64,000 nt of DNA from Novosphingobium beihaiense (lineage in GTDB: Bacteria > Pseudomonadota > Alphaproteobacteria > Sphingomonadales > Sphingomonadaceae). Of the stretch, positions 36,010-44,939 are shown piece after piece. Position 1 is the stretch's first letter; each line of letters opens with the position of its first letter. The stretch lies in NCBI RefSeq assembly GCF_022832375.1, contig NZ_JALHLG010000003.1, positions 62,001-126,000 of the forward strand. The letters are read 5' to 3'. A program made the position numbers and the translations under genes. The notes under the pieces are model-generated. The model had not been told where the DNA came from. It saw only the letters and a program-made list of their open reading frames with translations, and made no database searches.

Positions 36010-37485
36010 TCACTTTCCTCCCAGCGTGCCAGCCATTTCCCTGGCTACGGTAACATCGTCGAACGGCAGCACGCGCATGGTCTCGCCGCTGCCAATGATC
36101 TGCCCCTGCTCGTGCCCCTTCCCGGCAATGAGGACCACGTCCCCGGCCCGGGCTTCGGCGATGGCCTCGCCGATGGCAGCGCGCCGGTCGCCAATCTCGC
36201 GGGCACCTTCGCCCATCCCGGCCAGCACCATCGCGCGGATCGCGGCCGGATCCTCCCCGCGGGGATTGTCATCGGTGACGATAGCCACATCCGCACCTTC
36301 GCTGGCGATCCGCCCCATCTCCGGGCGCTTGCCCTGATCGCGGTCCCCGCCCGCGCCGAACACGGCGATCAGCCGCCCGGCCACATGCGGGCGCAGCGCC
36401 GCGATTGCCGCCTCCAATGCGTCAGGCGTATGCGCGTAATCGATATAGATGGGCGCCCCTGCCGGAGAGATCGCCGCGCGTTCGATCCGCCCCCGCACCG
36501 TGCCCAGCCACTTCATCGCATCGAACGTTCCGTTCGCATCGCCGCCGGTCGCCAGCACCAGCCCCGCCGCGACCAGCGCATTGGCAGCCTGATAGCCGCC
36601 GATCAGCGGCAGATCGATCGTCCGCGTCTGCCCCAGATAGTCAATCTCCAGCTTCTGCCCGAGCCCCCCGGGCGTGCGGCCGAGAAGACGGATATCCTCC
36701 CCCTTCGTGCCCACCGTGAACAGCTTGAGGCCACGCGCCTTCGCATGTTCGATGGCCTTGCCGGACCAGGCATCGTCGGCCCAGATCACGGCCGTGCCGC
36801 CGTCCACCACCACTTCGTCGAACAGGCGCATCTTCGCGGCGAAGTACTCTTCCATCGTCGCATGATAATCGAGGTGATCGCGGCTGAGGTTGGTAAAGGC
36901 CCCGGCGCTCACGCGCGGGCCTTCGATGCGGTACTGCGAGAGACCATGGCTCGACGCTTCGTAGGCAACGTGCGTCACCCCCTCGCGCGCCAGACCGGTC
37001 AGGTTCGCCTGGAACGTGACGTTGTCCGGCGTAGTCAGCCCGGTCGAAACGCTCTCGCCGGAAGTGGTCACGCCCAGCGTGCCGATGGAAGCCGCGCGCT
37101 GCCCGGCCATGTGCCAGAGCTGGCGGGTCAGTTCCGCCGTCGATGTCTTGCCGTTGGTGCCAGTAATGGCCACCAGCGTTTCGGGCACGGGCGTGAAGAA
37201 CGGCGCGGCCAGCCGGGCGAACAGACGGCGCGGCTCGGCGTCGGCGAAATGCACTGCGCCTTCCACTTTCGCGTCCGGCGCGGCCACCACGGCAACGGCG
37301 CCTGCCTCGATCGCGGCGGGAATGAAATCCTCGCCATTGAATTTCGCCCCGCGAAAGGCTCCGAACACCGTGCCGGGCGCCACCTTGCGGTGATCGATGG
37401 CAAAACCGGTCACATTGATGTCCGCCACACCGGCCGCTCCGCCGGGGGCGATATTTGCAGCCTTACAAAGGGCGGAAAGTTTCAT
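36010..37485 (-). CDS. murE: UDP-N-acetylmuramoyl-L-alanyl-D-glutamate--2,6-diaminopimelate ligase
   Basis: 491 residues from ATG 37485 (ATGA overlap with the ftsI stop). The ATP loop ITGTNGKTSTAEL is near 108-120. The DDNPRGEDP motif near 405-413 contains the DNPR signature for meso-diaminopimelate, predicting a DAP-type peptidoglycan. YEASSHGL (about 176-183) is the carbamylated-lysine region neighbourhood. Confidence 0.97.
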   Translation of the reverse strand: MKLSALCKAANIAPGGAAGVADINVTGFAIDHRKVAPGTVFGAFRGAKFNGEDFIPAAIEAGAVAVVAAPDAKVEGAVHFADAEPRRLFARLAAPFFTPVPETLVAITGTNGKTSTAELTRQLWHMAGQRAASIGTLGVTTSGESVSTGLTTPDNVTFQANLTGLAREGVTHVAYEASSHGLSQYRIEGPRVSAGAFTNLSRDHLDYHATMEEYFAAKMRLFDEVVVDGGTAVIWADDAWSGKAIEHAKARGLKLFTVGTKGEDIRLLGRTPGGLGQKLEIDYLGQTRTIDLPLIGGYQAANALVAAGLVLATGGDANGTFDAMKWLGTVRGRIERAAISPAGAPIYIDYAHTPDALEAAIAALRPHVAGRLIAVFGAGGDRDQGKRPEMGRIASEGADVAIVTDDNPRGEDPAAIRAMVLAGMGEGAREIGDRRAAIGEAIAEARAGDVVLIAGKGHEQGQIIGSGETMRVLPFDDVTVAREMAGTLGGK

Positions 37486-39287
37486 TCGCCGCTATCTCCC
37501 TGGGGCACCAGAGGCCTGAGGTCGGAAATGTCGATATCGCGCGTCTCGTCCGGCATGATGCCGAGCAAGGGCCCGATGCGCGGCACCAGCCGTCCCACGG
37601 CGGGGGCAGCGTTCCAGGCTGCTGTGCGCTGGTACGATGTCGCAGGCGTACCTTGCGGCTCATCCATCATCGCGACAACAACGTAGCGCGGCTTATCCAT
37701 AGGAAATGCAGCGGCGAAAGTCGTGATCAGCGCATGCTTGCGATAGCCGCCCACGCCGGGCTTTTCGGCCGAGCCGGTCTTGCCGCCGATCCGGAAGCCC
37801 GGCGCGTTCGCCTTGCGGCCAGTACCGTAGTCCACGATCATGCGCAGCAACTGGCGGATGCGCGCGCTGGCCGCCGCGCTGAACACCCGGCGCCCTGCGG
37901 GCACGTCGGACGGATCGAGCTTTTCCAGCGTCGCCGGGCGCCAAATCCCGCCATTGACCAGTGCCGCATAGGCAGAGGCCAGATGCAGCGGCGTCACCGC
38001 CAGGCCGTGGCCGAACGAAACCGTCATCGTGCGCAGCCGGGGCCACTTGCCCGAAGGCCAGATCGGAAAACCGCGCGCGGGCAGTTCGATGAAGGGCCGC
38101 TCGTTCATGCCAAGCGATTCCATCGTCTTCTTCAACCGCGCCCCGCCCATCTCGTCCGCCACTTCGGACATGACGATGTTCGACGAATGGATCAGCGCTT
38201 CGGGCACATTGAGCGTATCGCCGTAGTTATGATCGTCATGGATGGTGAAGCGGCCGACATGGAGCGGCTTGGCGGGCCAGCGGCGGCTGAGATCGGTGAT
38301 CGTCCCGGCATCAAGCGCGGCAGCCACGGTGATCGGCTTGAACGTGGAACCCAGTTCGTAGACCTGGTTGGTCACGCGGTTGAAGCCGTGCGGAACCTCT
38401 CCCTCTTTCGCCTGCGCCGCCGTGACCATCATGTCGCTGGGCTTGACGTGATTGGGATCGAACGCGGGCAGCGAGGCCAGCGCCAGCACTTCGCCGGTAT
38501 CGACATCGAGCACCACGCCCCCGGCGCCCTTGGCCTTGCTGAGCGCCATCGCCTTGCTCAACTCGTCTTCCAGTGCGCTCTGCACCCGGAAATCGATCGA
38601 AAGCACAGACGGGTGCGTGCGCCCTTCGGGGCTGGTCAACTGCTTGTTGTAGACCTGCTCCATGCCGATGTGGCCCTTGCCATCGCTATCGACATAGCCG
38701 AGCACGTGCGCCGCCATCGAGCCTTGCGGATAGAACCGCGTCTCTTCCAGCGGATATTCCAGCGCCGGTTCGCCCAGGGCATGAACCCGGTTGGCCTCTT
38801 CGGGAAGGATCGAGCGGCGGATATATCCCGCCTTACCCGACGCCAGCTTTGCAATCACTTCCTTCCGGTCAAGATCGGGGAAGATGCGCAGAAGCCCATC
38901 GGCCACTTCCTGCGGCGTGTGGATCAGCGGCGATCCTTCGGTCATCGCCTTGGGGTTGAACCACAGCGAATAGACCCGGAAATCGCGGGCCAGAACCACG
39001 CCGTTGCGGTCCACGATCTCGCCGCGCGAAGGGACCAGCGCATCGCCCAGTTCGCCGCGGTGCGTGGTTGCCCCCGTCGCGCCCAGATAGCCGATGCGGG
39101 CAAGCGCACAGCCCCCGACCAGCACGAAAACGCCCAGCACCCAGAGCGAGCGAAGCTTGGCCACCAGCAAAGAGCGCTGCCGGACATTCGCAATCTTGCG
39201 GCGCCCGCTCGCAGTCGTGGCCGGAGCGGCCGGAATGGCCCCTCTTACTACGGGGATCGCCCCTAACGGATAGGTTGCCGCATTCAC
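37482..39287 (-). CDS. ftsI: septal peptidoglycan transpeptidase FtsI (PBP3)
   Basis: 601 residues. A cytoplasmic N-terminus of ~45 residues precedes one membrane helix (about 47-66). The dimerisation/pedestal domain contains SRGEIVDRNGVVLARD (about 88-103). The transpeptidase domain has SxxK STFKP near 320, SSN near 370 (IHSSNIVMS) and KTG near 500 (GGKTGSAEKPG). It cross-links septal peptidoglycan with FtsW. ATG 39287 overlaps the ftsL stop by 4 nt. Confidence 0.96.
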   Translation of the reverse strand: MNAATYPLGAIPVVRGAIPAAPATTASGRRKIANVRQRSLLVAKLRSLWVLGVFVLVGGCALARIGYLGATGATTHRGELGDALVPSRGEIVDRNGVVLARDFRVYSLWFNPKAMTEGSPLIHTPQEVADGLLRIFPDLDRKEVIAKLASGKAGYIRRSILPEEANRVHALGEPALEYPLEETRFYPQGSMAAHVLGYVDSDGKGHIGMEQVYNKQLTSPEGRTHPSVLSIDFRVQSALEDELSKAMALSKAKGAGGVVLDVDTGEVLALASLPAFDPNHVKPSDMMVTAAQAKEGEVPHGFNRVTNQVYELGSTFKPITVAAALDAGTITDLSRRWPAKPLHVGRFTIHDDHNYGDTLNVPEALIHSSNIVMSEVADEMGGARLKKTMESLGMNERPFIELPARGFPIWPSGKWPRLRTMTVSFGHGLAVTPLHLASAYAALVNGGIWRPATLEKLDPSDVPAGRRVFSAAASARIRQLLRMIVDYGTGRKANAPGFRIGGKTGSAEKPGVGGYRKHALITTFAAAFPMDKPRYVVVAMMDEPQGTPATSYQRTAAWNAAPAVGRLVPRIGPLLGIMPDETRDIDISDLRPLVPQGDSGE

Positions 39288-39823
39288 TGCCCCGCCTCAG
39301 CCACTTCGATCCGGGCCAGGCGCTGGCCCAGCGCCGCCGCATCCTGGGCCAGCTTCTTACGCTCGGGATCGCTTTCCCTGGCAGTTGCGGGCGCGGGCTC
39401 CGAGAGGGCAGCCGCCGTCGCATCGGTGACCGGAGAAACCATGGCGAGCAGCGACGAGCCCGTGTCCCGCGACACCGGCTTTTCGGCATTGGCATAGCGG
39501 ATCGGCTGCGGCGCGCCCGGCCCGGGCGCCTTGCCCAGCGCCGCAAGCTGCCGCTCGCCTTCGATGTACTGCCCGGCGCCCGGCGCCTTGTAGCCGAACT
39601 CCAGGTCGTTGAGCTGCTTGAGCGCCTGCTGGTTCGAGCGGGTCTGGAATTCGGTCTGCAGGAAATCGATATCCTGTTTCAGCCAGACGATCTTCTTTTC
39701 GGTGTCGTAGACTTGGCTCTTCACCGCGTTGACCCGCAGCGTCAGCCCGATCGTCAGCGCGCCGCAGAGCAACAGCACCGAAGCCCATCCGATAGAACGG
39801 ATACGGTCACTGGTGAGGTTCAT
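39284..39823 (-). CDS. ftsL: FtsL-like cell division protein
   Basis: 179 residues from ATG 39823 with an AGGAG site; it overlaps the end of rsmH by 17 nt. It has a short cytoplasmic N-terminus, one membrane helix (about 11-32, [20 protein letters not shown]) and then a coiled-coil-like segment (about 33-70). The C-terminal half is Pro/Ala-rich and longer than in E. coli FtsL (121 residues). Assignment rests on position between rsmH and ftsI plus bitopic topology, as the sequence is poorly conserved. FtsL pairs with FtsB and binds FtsQ/FtsWI. Confidence 0.7.
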   Translation of the reverse strand: MNLTSDRIRSIGWASVLLLCGALTIGLTLRVNAVKSQVYDTEKKIVWLKQDIDFLQTEFQTRSNQQALKQLNDLEFGYKAPGAGQYIEGERQLAALGKAPGPGAPQPIRYANAEKPVSRDTGSSLLAMVSPVTDATAAALSEPAPATARESDPERKKLAQDAAALGQRLARIEVAEAGQ

Positions 39824-40811
39824 GCGGCACTCCTGTGTTTTTTTGGGGCCTGTTGGTATCCCGGGCGGGGGCATCGGTGCGCACGGCGCTGCGCAAGGTG
39901 GCGGAACGCGAACGCGGGTTCGCGGCGAGTTCGGCCTCGCCCGGGCGCACGGCCTTGGCGACGGCGGAAAAGGCGGGAGGGCTCCCGGCGGCGACTTGCG
40001 GCAAGTGGCGCGAGGTTGCCTTGCCCGCGCTGCTGGCATCGCGCAGGAAGTGCTTCACCTTGCGGTCTTCCAGACTGTGGAAGGTCACAACGGCCAGCCT
40101 GCCTCCGGAACGCAGCAGTGCCTCGGCGCCGGCCAGCCCGGCATCGAGTTCGTCCAGTTCGCCATTCACGTGGATACGGATCGCCTGAAAGCTGCGGGTC
40201 GCCGGGTCCTTGGGCGCGCCGGGCCGGTGGCCCAGCGCCTTGCGCACGACACGGGCGAGTTCGCCAGTCGTCTCAATAGGCCGCGCGGCAACGATGGCGC
40301 GCGCCACGCGGCGCGACTGGCGCTCTTCGCCATAGAGGTAGAGCACATCGGCAATCTCCGCCTCGTCCGCTTCATTGACGAAATCGGCGGCGGACATTCC
40401 CTCCTGGCTCATGCGCATGTCGAGCGGACCGTCGGACGCGAAGGCAAAGCCGCGCCCGGCCTGATCGAGCTGCATCGAGGACACGCCGATATCCATGACG
40501 ACACCATCGACAGCATCGATCCCGGCCTCGGCCATACCCTCCACCATTTCCGAGAAACGGCGCGGGTGGAGAACCAGACGGGGCGGGTCGGTTTCCAGCT
40601 CGGGCCATTTCGCGGGATCGGCACGGATCGCCGCGATCGCATCGGGATCACGGTCGAAGGCGTGCACGGTCGCCCCCGCATCGAGCAGGCGGCGGGTGTA
40701 CCCGCCTGCACCGAGTGTAGCGTCGATAACGAGATCGCCCGGCTGCAGAGCCAGTGCGGCAACGACCTCATCGAGAAGCACGGGGATATGAGGGACACCG
40801 GGCGCGCTCAT
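39807..40811 (-). CDS. rsmH: 16S rRNA m4C1402 methyltransferase
   Basis: 334 residues. MraW/RsmH-type SAM enzyme. It starts with [11 protein letters not shown] and the SAM motif [14 protein letters not shown] (about 30-43), followed by AFDRDPDAI (about 51-59), [10 protein letters not shown] (about 107-116) and [14 protein letters not shown] near 251-264. It N4-methylates C1402 of 16S rRNA. ATG 40811 overlaps the mraZ stop by 4 nt. Confidence 0.97.
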   Translation of the reverse strand: MSAPGVPHIPVLLDEVVAALALQPGDLVIDATLGAGGYTRRLLDAGATVHAFDRDPDAIAAIRADPAKWPELETDPPRLVLHPRRFSEMVEGMAEAGIDAVDGVVMDIGVSSMQLDQAGRGFAFASDGPLDMRMSQEGMSAADFVNEADEAEIADVLYLYGEERQSRRVARAIVAARPIETTGELARVVRKALGHRPGAPKDPATRSFQAIRIHVNGELDELDAGLAGAEALLRSGGRLAVVTFHSLEDRKVKHFLRDASSAGKATSRHLPQVAAGSPPAFSAVAKAVRPGEAELAANPRSRSATLRSAVRTDAPARDTNRPQKNTGVPHEPHQ

Positions 40812-41311
40812 TTCTTCTTCGCCTTGACCAGTTCCGCCTCGGCCGCCGAACGGCAGATTTCAATCGCGCCTTCCAGCTCGGGATCGTCGGCCATCTTGTA
40901 GAGCTCTTCGGGGTTCCAGATCGTGATGAACTGGCCGACACCCTGAAAATAAAGCTGGTCCTCGACATTCGCGAGGCGAGCGAGCCCTTCGGGCAGAACG
41001 AAACGGCCGGAACCGTCGAACGGCACCTGCTGGAAGGTGTAGAGGGCCATGGCCTTCTTGACGCGGTTGAATGGGCGCCCGGCGGCATCCGCACGGGCCT
41101 GTTCACGGTCGAGTTCGTCTTCGAATTCAGCGACGCGGGAGAGGCCGAAGCCGACGAGGCATTTCCATTCGGGAAACTTGGCAAGACACAACACGTCCTT
41201 GCCGCTCGATTCGCGCACGGTGGAGCGAAGAGCGCTGGGCAGCACGAAGCGGTTCTTGTCGCGTAGAAGCGAAAAGCCCTGCCCGCTGAAGAAGATTGGC
41301 TGCCCCGCCAT
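40808..41311 (-). CDS. mraZ: transcriptional regulator MraZ
   Basis: 167 residues with two AbrB-like swapped-hairpin repeats, each holding the DNA-binding DxxxRxxLP-type motif: [12 protein letters not shown] (about 18-29) and [12 protein letters not shown] (about 97-108). MraZ proteins bind repeated TGGG boxes upstream of their own gene and repress the dcw operon. It is the first gene of the cluster. G-run repeats in the upstream 350 bp may be its operator. Confidence 0.95.
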   Translation of the reverse strand: MAGQPIFFSGQGFSLLRDKNRFVLPSALRSTVRESSGKDVLCLAKFPEWKCLVGFGLSRVAEFEDELDREQARADAAGRPFNRVKKAMALYTFQQVPFDGSGRFVLPEGLARLANVEDQLYFQGVGQFITIWNPEELYKMADDPELEGAIEICRSAAEAELVKAKKK

Positions 41312-41450
41312 GGTGTTCCGTTGTCGCCCCTAAGGTCCTCGTCTCGGGAACAACAAAACCCGCCTCCTGCCACACACCCGCGCAGCAGGGTCCGCATCCC
41401 GGCAAGACGCGGCGAGACTCAGCCATTCCGATTGACTGTTTCCATATAAC

Positions 41451-41659
41451 GGGAAATGCGGGGATTAAAGGGAAAACTGGGGATGAGTGGGAATTTATCC
41501 CCCAGTCCATCCGGAATCCAACCCTTTCTTCAAGAGCCACCCGCAGGTGGCCACACAGGAAATTCTAGCAAAACCATTATTTTTCAATGTGAAACTTGCG
41601 CCTCCAAGATGATCCCGGGAAATCCCCGCTTTTGAAGGTCATACCCCCAGCGATCCCCA
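41451..41659 (-). promoter_or_regulatory. candidate MraZ operator repeats
   Basis: On the minus strand TGGGG-ATCGC-TGGGG (41659-41645) reproduces the known MraZ box layout: TGGGN units 5 nt apart, 10-bp period. On the plus strand five GGGA units begin at 41451, 41461, 41470, 41480 and 41489, a 9-10 bp period. Which group matters, if either, cannot be settled by eye. Confidence 0.45.
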
Positions 41660-41865
41660 CTATTCCTTAGCCCGAAGCGGGAAGTGGAAACGCCCGCCAC
41701 AGCAGGAACCTCGGAAAATCCGTATATTTTGCAGCAAGAACCTGCGCTTTGCGTGCTATCCCGTCTTTTCCCAAGCGAGAACCGGGCGTTGCCTTCCGCC
41801 CTTTCCCAGGCTTTCCCCGGCGCTGCGCATCCCTCGATTTCCCGTCCCCGGTTTTCCCGAACATC

Positions 41866-41887
41866 GCCTGCCCCGGCTTCGGCAGGC
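41866..41887 (-). terminator. weak hairpin after the unknown membrane protein gene
   Basis: A perfect 7-bp stem GCCTGCC/GGCAGGC with an 8-nt loop, 8 bp past the stop of the 41895 gene. No clear T-run follows, so termination strength is doubtful. Confidence 0.3.
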
Positions 41888-41894
41888 TAGCCGG

Positions 41895-42290
41895 TCAGGG
41901 CTGCGCGGGCGGATTGGCTTTGGCGCTGTCCGTAGGATCGGGCGTGAGAGCAGGCATAGGCGTGGGCGTGGGCGTGACTGCCGGGCTGGGCTCTGCCGCC
42001 GGGACGACACCGATATCCGCCAGCGGGTCCGTCGCCGGCTTCTTGGGCTTGGCATCCGCCGCGACGACCTCGCGGATCGGGTCCCCGGTGTCGGTCAGCC
42101 TGGCACGGTCCATGATAATATTGGCGAGCCCGACCAGCAGCAGCATCGCGCAGAGCCCGAACAGCCCCACTTGCAGGCGATGCACCGCCTGCGCACGCAG
42201 TTCCCGAGCCCCTGGCGCTGCATAGCGCCGGGCGGCCGTGATCGGTTCGACCATTTCCTTGACGATCTGGGGCGGAAGCTGTCCTGCCAT
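41895..42290 (-). CDS. small single-pass membrane protein, function unknown
   Basis: 131 residues. A basic/helical N-terminus (~40 residues, KEMVEPITAARRYAAPGAR) precedes one membrane helix (about 45-62, LFGLCAMLLLVGLANII) and an external Pro/Thr/Ala-rich tail (PTPTPMPALTPDPT) that is likely disordered. The topology is probably N-in. It lies 16 bp downstream of the cysteine synthase gene on the same strand and upstream of mraZ. I do not recognise the family. The clean composition and position support a real gene. Confidence 0.65.
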   Translation of the reverse strand: MAGQLPPQIVKEMVEPITAARRYAAPGARELRAQAVHRLQVGLFGLCAMLLLVGLANIIMDRARLTDTGDPIREVVAADAKPKKPATDPLADIGVVPAAEPSPAVTPTPTPMPALTPDPTDSAKANPPAQP

Positions 42291-42306
42291 CGGCAGAACT
42301 TTTACC

Positions 42307-43305
42307 TCAGCTTGCCAGCCAAGGGAAGACTGGAAGCCCCTTGGCCTTCAGCCACTCCGGATTGTAGAGCGAGGAGAGGTAGCGGAAGCCCGTATCGCAC
42401 AGCATTGTCGCCACCCGCGCCTTGGGCCCAAGCTGCTTGCCCAGCGCCACTGCCCCCGCCACGTTGATGCCGGAAGAAAGGCCAAGGCACAGCCCCTCTT
42501 CCGCCAGCATGCGGCGGACCCATTCCAGGCCCTCTTCATCCGATATGCGGAACTGCGTATCGATCGGCGCGCCTTCGAGGTTCGCGGTAATGCGCCCCTG
42601 CCCGATCCCTTCGGCCACCGAAGAGCCTTCGGCCTTCAATTCGCCGTGGGCGTAATAATTGTACAGCGCAGCGCCGTGCGGATCGGTGAGCGCGATCGTG
42701 ATCTTCTCATCGAAGGCCTTGAGGCCAAGCCCGGTGCCCGCGATCGTGCCGCCCGTGCCCGCCGCGCAGGTAAAGCCGTCGATACGGCCCTCCATCTGCT
42801 GCCACAGTTCGGGCGCGGTGCTTTCGATGTGGGCCTTGCGGTTGGCGATATTGTCGAACTGGTTGGCCCAGATCGCCCCTTCCGTCTCTTCGGCCAGACG
42901 GCGCGAAGTGTGAACGAAGTGACCGGGGTTCGAGAACGGCGCGGCCGGAACCAGCACGAGCTCGGCGCCCAGCGCCCGCAGCGTGTCCATCTTCTCGCGC
43001 GATTGAGTCTCGGGCATGACGATCACCGTCTTGTAGCCCAGCGCATTGGCGACCAGCGCAAGGCCGATCCCCGTATTTCCCGCCGTGCCTTCAACAATCG
43101 TACCGCCGGGCTTGAGCAGCCCCTTGGCTTCGGCATCGCGCACGATCCACAGCGCGGCCCGGTCCTTCACCGAAGCGCCGGGGTTGGCGAATTCGCACTT
43201 GCCCCAGATTTCGCAGCCTGCGGCTTCGCTCGGCCCCTTGAGCAGGACGAGCGGGGTATTGCCAATGAGATCGAGCGTCGAGCGCTTTGCGTGCGGTGCA
43301 GTCAT
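42307..43305 (-). CDS. cysK: cysteine synthase A
   Basis: 332 residues from ATG 43305. A PLP fold-type II enzyme making cysteine from O-acetylserine and sulfide. Signatures are the IGNTPLVLLKG start (about 14-24), the PLP-lysine motif NPGASVKDRAA (about 41-51), EGTAGNTGIGLA (about 72-83) and the glycine loop AAGTGGTIAGTG (about 181-192). The TAGNTGIG loop and a ~20-residue longer C-terminus place it in the alphaproteobacterial CysK-like group. A cystathionine-beta-synthase-like role cannot be fully excluded. Confidence 0.9.
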   Translation of the reverse strand: MTAPHAKRSTLDLIGNTPLVLLKGPSEAAGCEIWGKCEFANPGASVKDRAALWIVRDAEAKGLLKPGGTIVEGTAGNTGIGLALVANALGYKTVIVMPETQSREKMDTLRALGAELVLVPAAPFSNPGHFVHTSRRLAEETEGAIWANQFDNIANRKAHIESTAPELWQQMEGRIDGFTCAAGTGGTIAGTGLGLKAFDEKITIALTDPHGAALYNYYAHGELKAEGSSVAEGIGQGRITANLEGAPIDTQFRISDEEGLEWVRRMLAEEGLCLGLSSGINVAGAVALGKQLGPKARVATMLCDTGFRYLSSLYNPEWLKAKGLPVFPWLAS

Positions 43306-43380
43306 GCTGGCTGAATTAGGATCAGCAGCGGCAAGGCGCAAACGATTTGCGCCATACCCCTGCCAAGCCGAACTTGCAGT

Positions 43381-43402
43381 GGAAGACTGTCTTCAGTCTT
43401 CC
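43381..43402. other. hairpin between ferredoxin and cysteine synthase genes
   Basis: Perfect 9-bp arms GGAAGACTG/CAGTCTTCC with a 4-nt loop, 8 bp past the ferredoxin stop. There is no T-run, so it may be an mRNA 3'-end stabiliser or a weak terminator. Confidence 0.4.
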
Positions 43403-43410
43403 TGCGTGCC

Positions 43411-43728
43411 TCAATCTTCCTGAGCGATCGTGACCTTGCAGCCTTCCAGTGCCGAAGTGACCGGAATCTGGCAGGACAGGCGCGAATATTCGTTGCGGTG
43501 ATCCGAACTGTCGAGCAGGTCGTTCTCGTCCTCGCTCATTTCCGGCAGCTTGTCCATGTAAGCGGGATCGAAGTGGACGTGGCAAGTCGCGCAGGAGCAG
43601 CAGCCCCCGCACAGCGCCAGCAGATCGTCGAATCCGCCGTCACGGATATTTTCCATAAGGGTGCGGCCTTCGACCGCCTCCAGTGTCGATTCTGCTCCCG
43701 ACTGATCGACGACGATAATCTGCGGCAT
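43411..43728 (-). CDS. [2Fe-2S] ferredoxin, adrenodoxin type
   Basis: 105 residues from ATG 43728. The cluster ligands follow the adrenodoxin/ISC spacing C-x5-C-x2-C (LCGGCCSCATCHVHF, about residues 39-53) plus a later Cys in RLSCQIP (about 84). Such ferredoxins donate electrons to cytochromes P450 or to Fe-S assembly. No hsc/isc genes surround it, so a P450 or Rieske oxygenase partner elsewhere is more likely. Two additional Cys inside the loop (GGCCSC) are characteristic of bacterial P450-type ferredoxins such as putidaredoxin relatives. Confidence 0.92.
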   Translation of the reverse strand: MPQIIVVDQSGAESTLEAVEGRTLMENIRDGGFDDLLALCGGCCSCATCHVHFDPAYMDKLPEMSEDENDLLDSSDHRNEYSRLSCQIPVTSALEGCKVTIAQED

Positions 43729-43834
43729 GCTTATAAATCCCCCTTGATACGCTCTCTTGCGCCGATGTGACTGTAGGCGGGTTTGCCGGAGGCTGCTAAA
43801 GGCTGCAACCCGCTTTTTCAAGGTGACTGACAAC

Positions 43835-44452
43835 ATGGGCCTGACCGCCGACAGATTGAAAACTGGCCTCGATGCGATTGCTGCCGCCGAACCAGCCATG
43901 GCGCGCGCGCTGGAAGTCGCCGGATACCCGGAACCGCGCATCCGGCCCACCGGCTATGCCACGCTGCTGCGCACGATCGTGGGCCAGCAGGTCAGCGTGG
44001 CGGCGGCGGCTTCGGTCTGGGCAAAACTGGAAGCGCTGCTGGGCGAAGGCCTGCCGCCCGGCGCCTTGCTCGCCGCCGATTTCGACGCGCTGCGCGGCTG
44101 CGGCCTGTCGCGCCAGAAACAGGGCTATGCGCGCTCTTTGTGCGAGCTGGTGGAGGCCGGGGCGCTCGATCTCAGTGCCTTGCCCGAAGACGACGAGGAG
44201 GCCATCGCCCAGCTCGTGCAGATCAAGGGCATCGGCCGCTGGTCAGCGGAAATCTATCTGCTTTTCGCGGAAGGCCGCCCGGACATCTGGCCCGCGGGAG
44301 ATCTGGCCGTGCAGGCGGGCCTGCACAAGATTCTCGGCCTCGATGCGCGCCCCGGCGAAAAGGAAACCCGCGTGCTGGCCGAACAATGGCGCCCGCATCG
44401 CGGTTCGGCAGCGATCTTCACCTGGCACTGCTACAACAACCCGGCGCTGTGA
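43835..44452 (+). CDS. DNA-3-methyladenine glycosylase II (AlkA-like, HhH-GPD)
   Basis: 205 residues from ATG 43835. An HhH-GPD base-excision glycosylase: LRTIVGQQVSVAAA (about 46-59), the helix-hairpin-helix LVQIKGIGRWSAEIYLL (about 128-144) and the catalytic Asp in PAGDLAVQ (about 155-162). It removes alkylated purines from DNA. It lacks the N-terminal AlkA beta domain, like the short bacterial/MAG1-type enzymes. It is convergent with the cytochrome gene, 6 bp apart. Confidence 0.92.
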   Translation: MGLTADRLKTGLDAIAAAEPAMARALEVAGYPEPRIRPTGYATLLRTIVGQQVSVAAAASVWAKLEALLGEGLPPGALLAADFDALRGCGLSRQKQGYARSLCELVEAGALDLSALPEDDEEAIAQLVQIKGIGRWSAEIYLLFAEGRPDIWPAGDLAVQAGLHKILGLDARPGEKETRVLAEQWRPHRGSAAIFTWHCYNNPAL

Positions 44453-44458
44453 TGACGG

Positions 44459-44863
44459 CTACAGCGTCAGCAGGTAATCGACGACCGCCTTGCGCCTGAC
44501 AGGATCGGCTATCCCCATGAACGGCATCTTCGTGCCCGGCACCATTTTCTGCGGTGAAGTAAGCCAGGTATCGAGGCTGTCCCGGTCCCACGTCAGGCCC
44601 GAGTTCTTGAGGGCTTCGCTATAGGCGTAGCCCGCAAGGCTGCCAGCCCTGCGCCCGGACACACCGGCCAGACTGGGCCCCACGATCGTCTTGCCCGCTT
44701 CGGTGGCATGGCACGCCGAACATACCGCGAAGGCCGCAGGTCTCGCGGGAGGCGGTGCCTGTACTTTGGCTTCGGCCCGCCCCGACGCACACCCCATCGC
44801 GGCAAGGCTGATCAGCGCCGCGAACGAAGCGCACAGTATCGTGACATTGAAAGCCTTGCTCAT
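44459..44863 (-). CDS. exported class I c-type cytochrome
   Basis: 134 residues. The signal segment is at about 5-25; a lipobox-like LAAMGC suggests a lipoprotein anchored at Cys25. One haem motif CSACH lies near residue 48, and the Met ligand is probably in PGTKMPFMG near 113-121. The fold matches the mitochondrial-type cytochrome c2/c550 group (GPSLAGVSGRRAG). It carries electrons in the periplasm. The katG terminator separates it from the catalase-peroxidase, so the two are neighbours on the same strand, not clearly one operon. Confidence 0.9.
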   Translation of the reverse strand: MSKAFNVTILCASFAALISLAAMGCASGRAEAKVQAPPPARPAAFAVCSACHATEAGKTIVGPSLAGVSGRRAGSLAGYAYSEALKNSGLTWDRDSLDTWLTSPQKMVPGTKMPFMGIADPVRRKAVVDYLLTL

Positions 44864-44890
44864 GGCCCAGTTCCCAAAAACCCGGGATAG

Positions 44891-44929
44891 AAAAAGGGCA
44901 GGCGGCCCCGGGGGGCGGCCGCCTGCCCT
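44891..44929 (-). terminator. strong intrinsic terminator after katG
   Basis: A perfect 13-bp GC-rich stem AGGGCAGGCGGCC/GGCCGCCTGCCCT (44895-44907 with 44917-44929), followed on the minus strand by TTTTTCT, 11 bp after the katG stop. Confidence 0.9.
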
Positions 44930-44939
44930 GCCGGTCAGT

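Larger units (their letters stand above)
41312..41894. other. 583-bp leader region upstream of mraZ
   Basis: No gene is supported here. The minus-strand direction carries an AT-rich stretch (41560-41620), suitable for a promoter of the dcw cluster. G-run repeats flank it on both sides, and a probable terminator of the upstream gene lies at 41866-41887. Confidence 0.6.
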
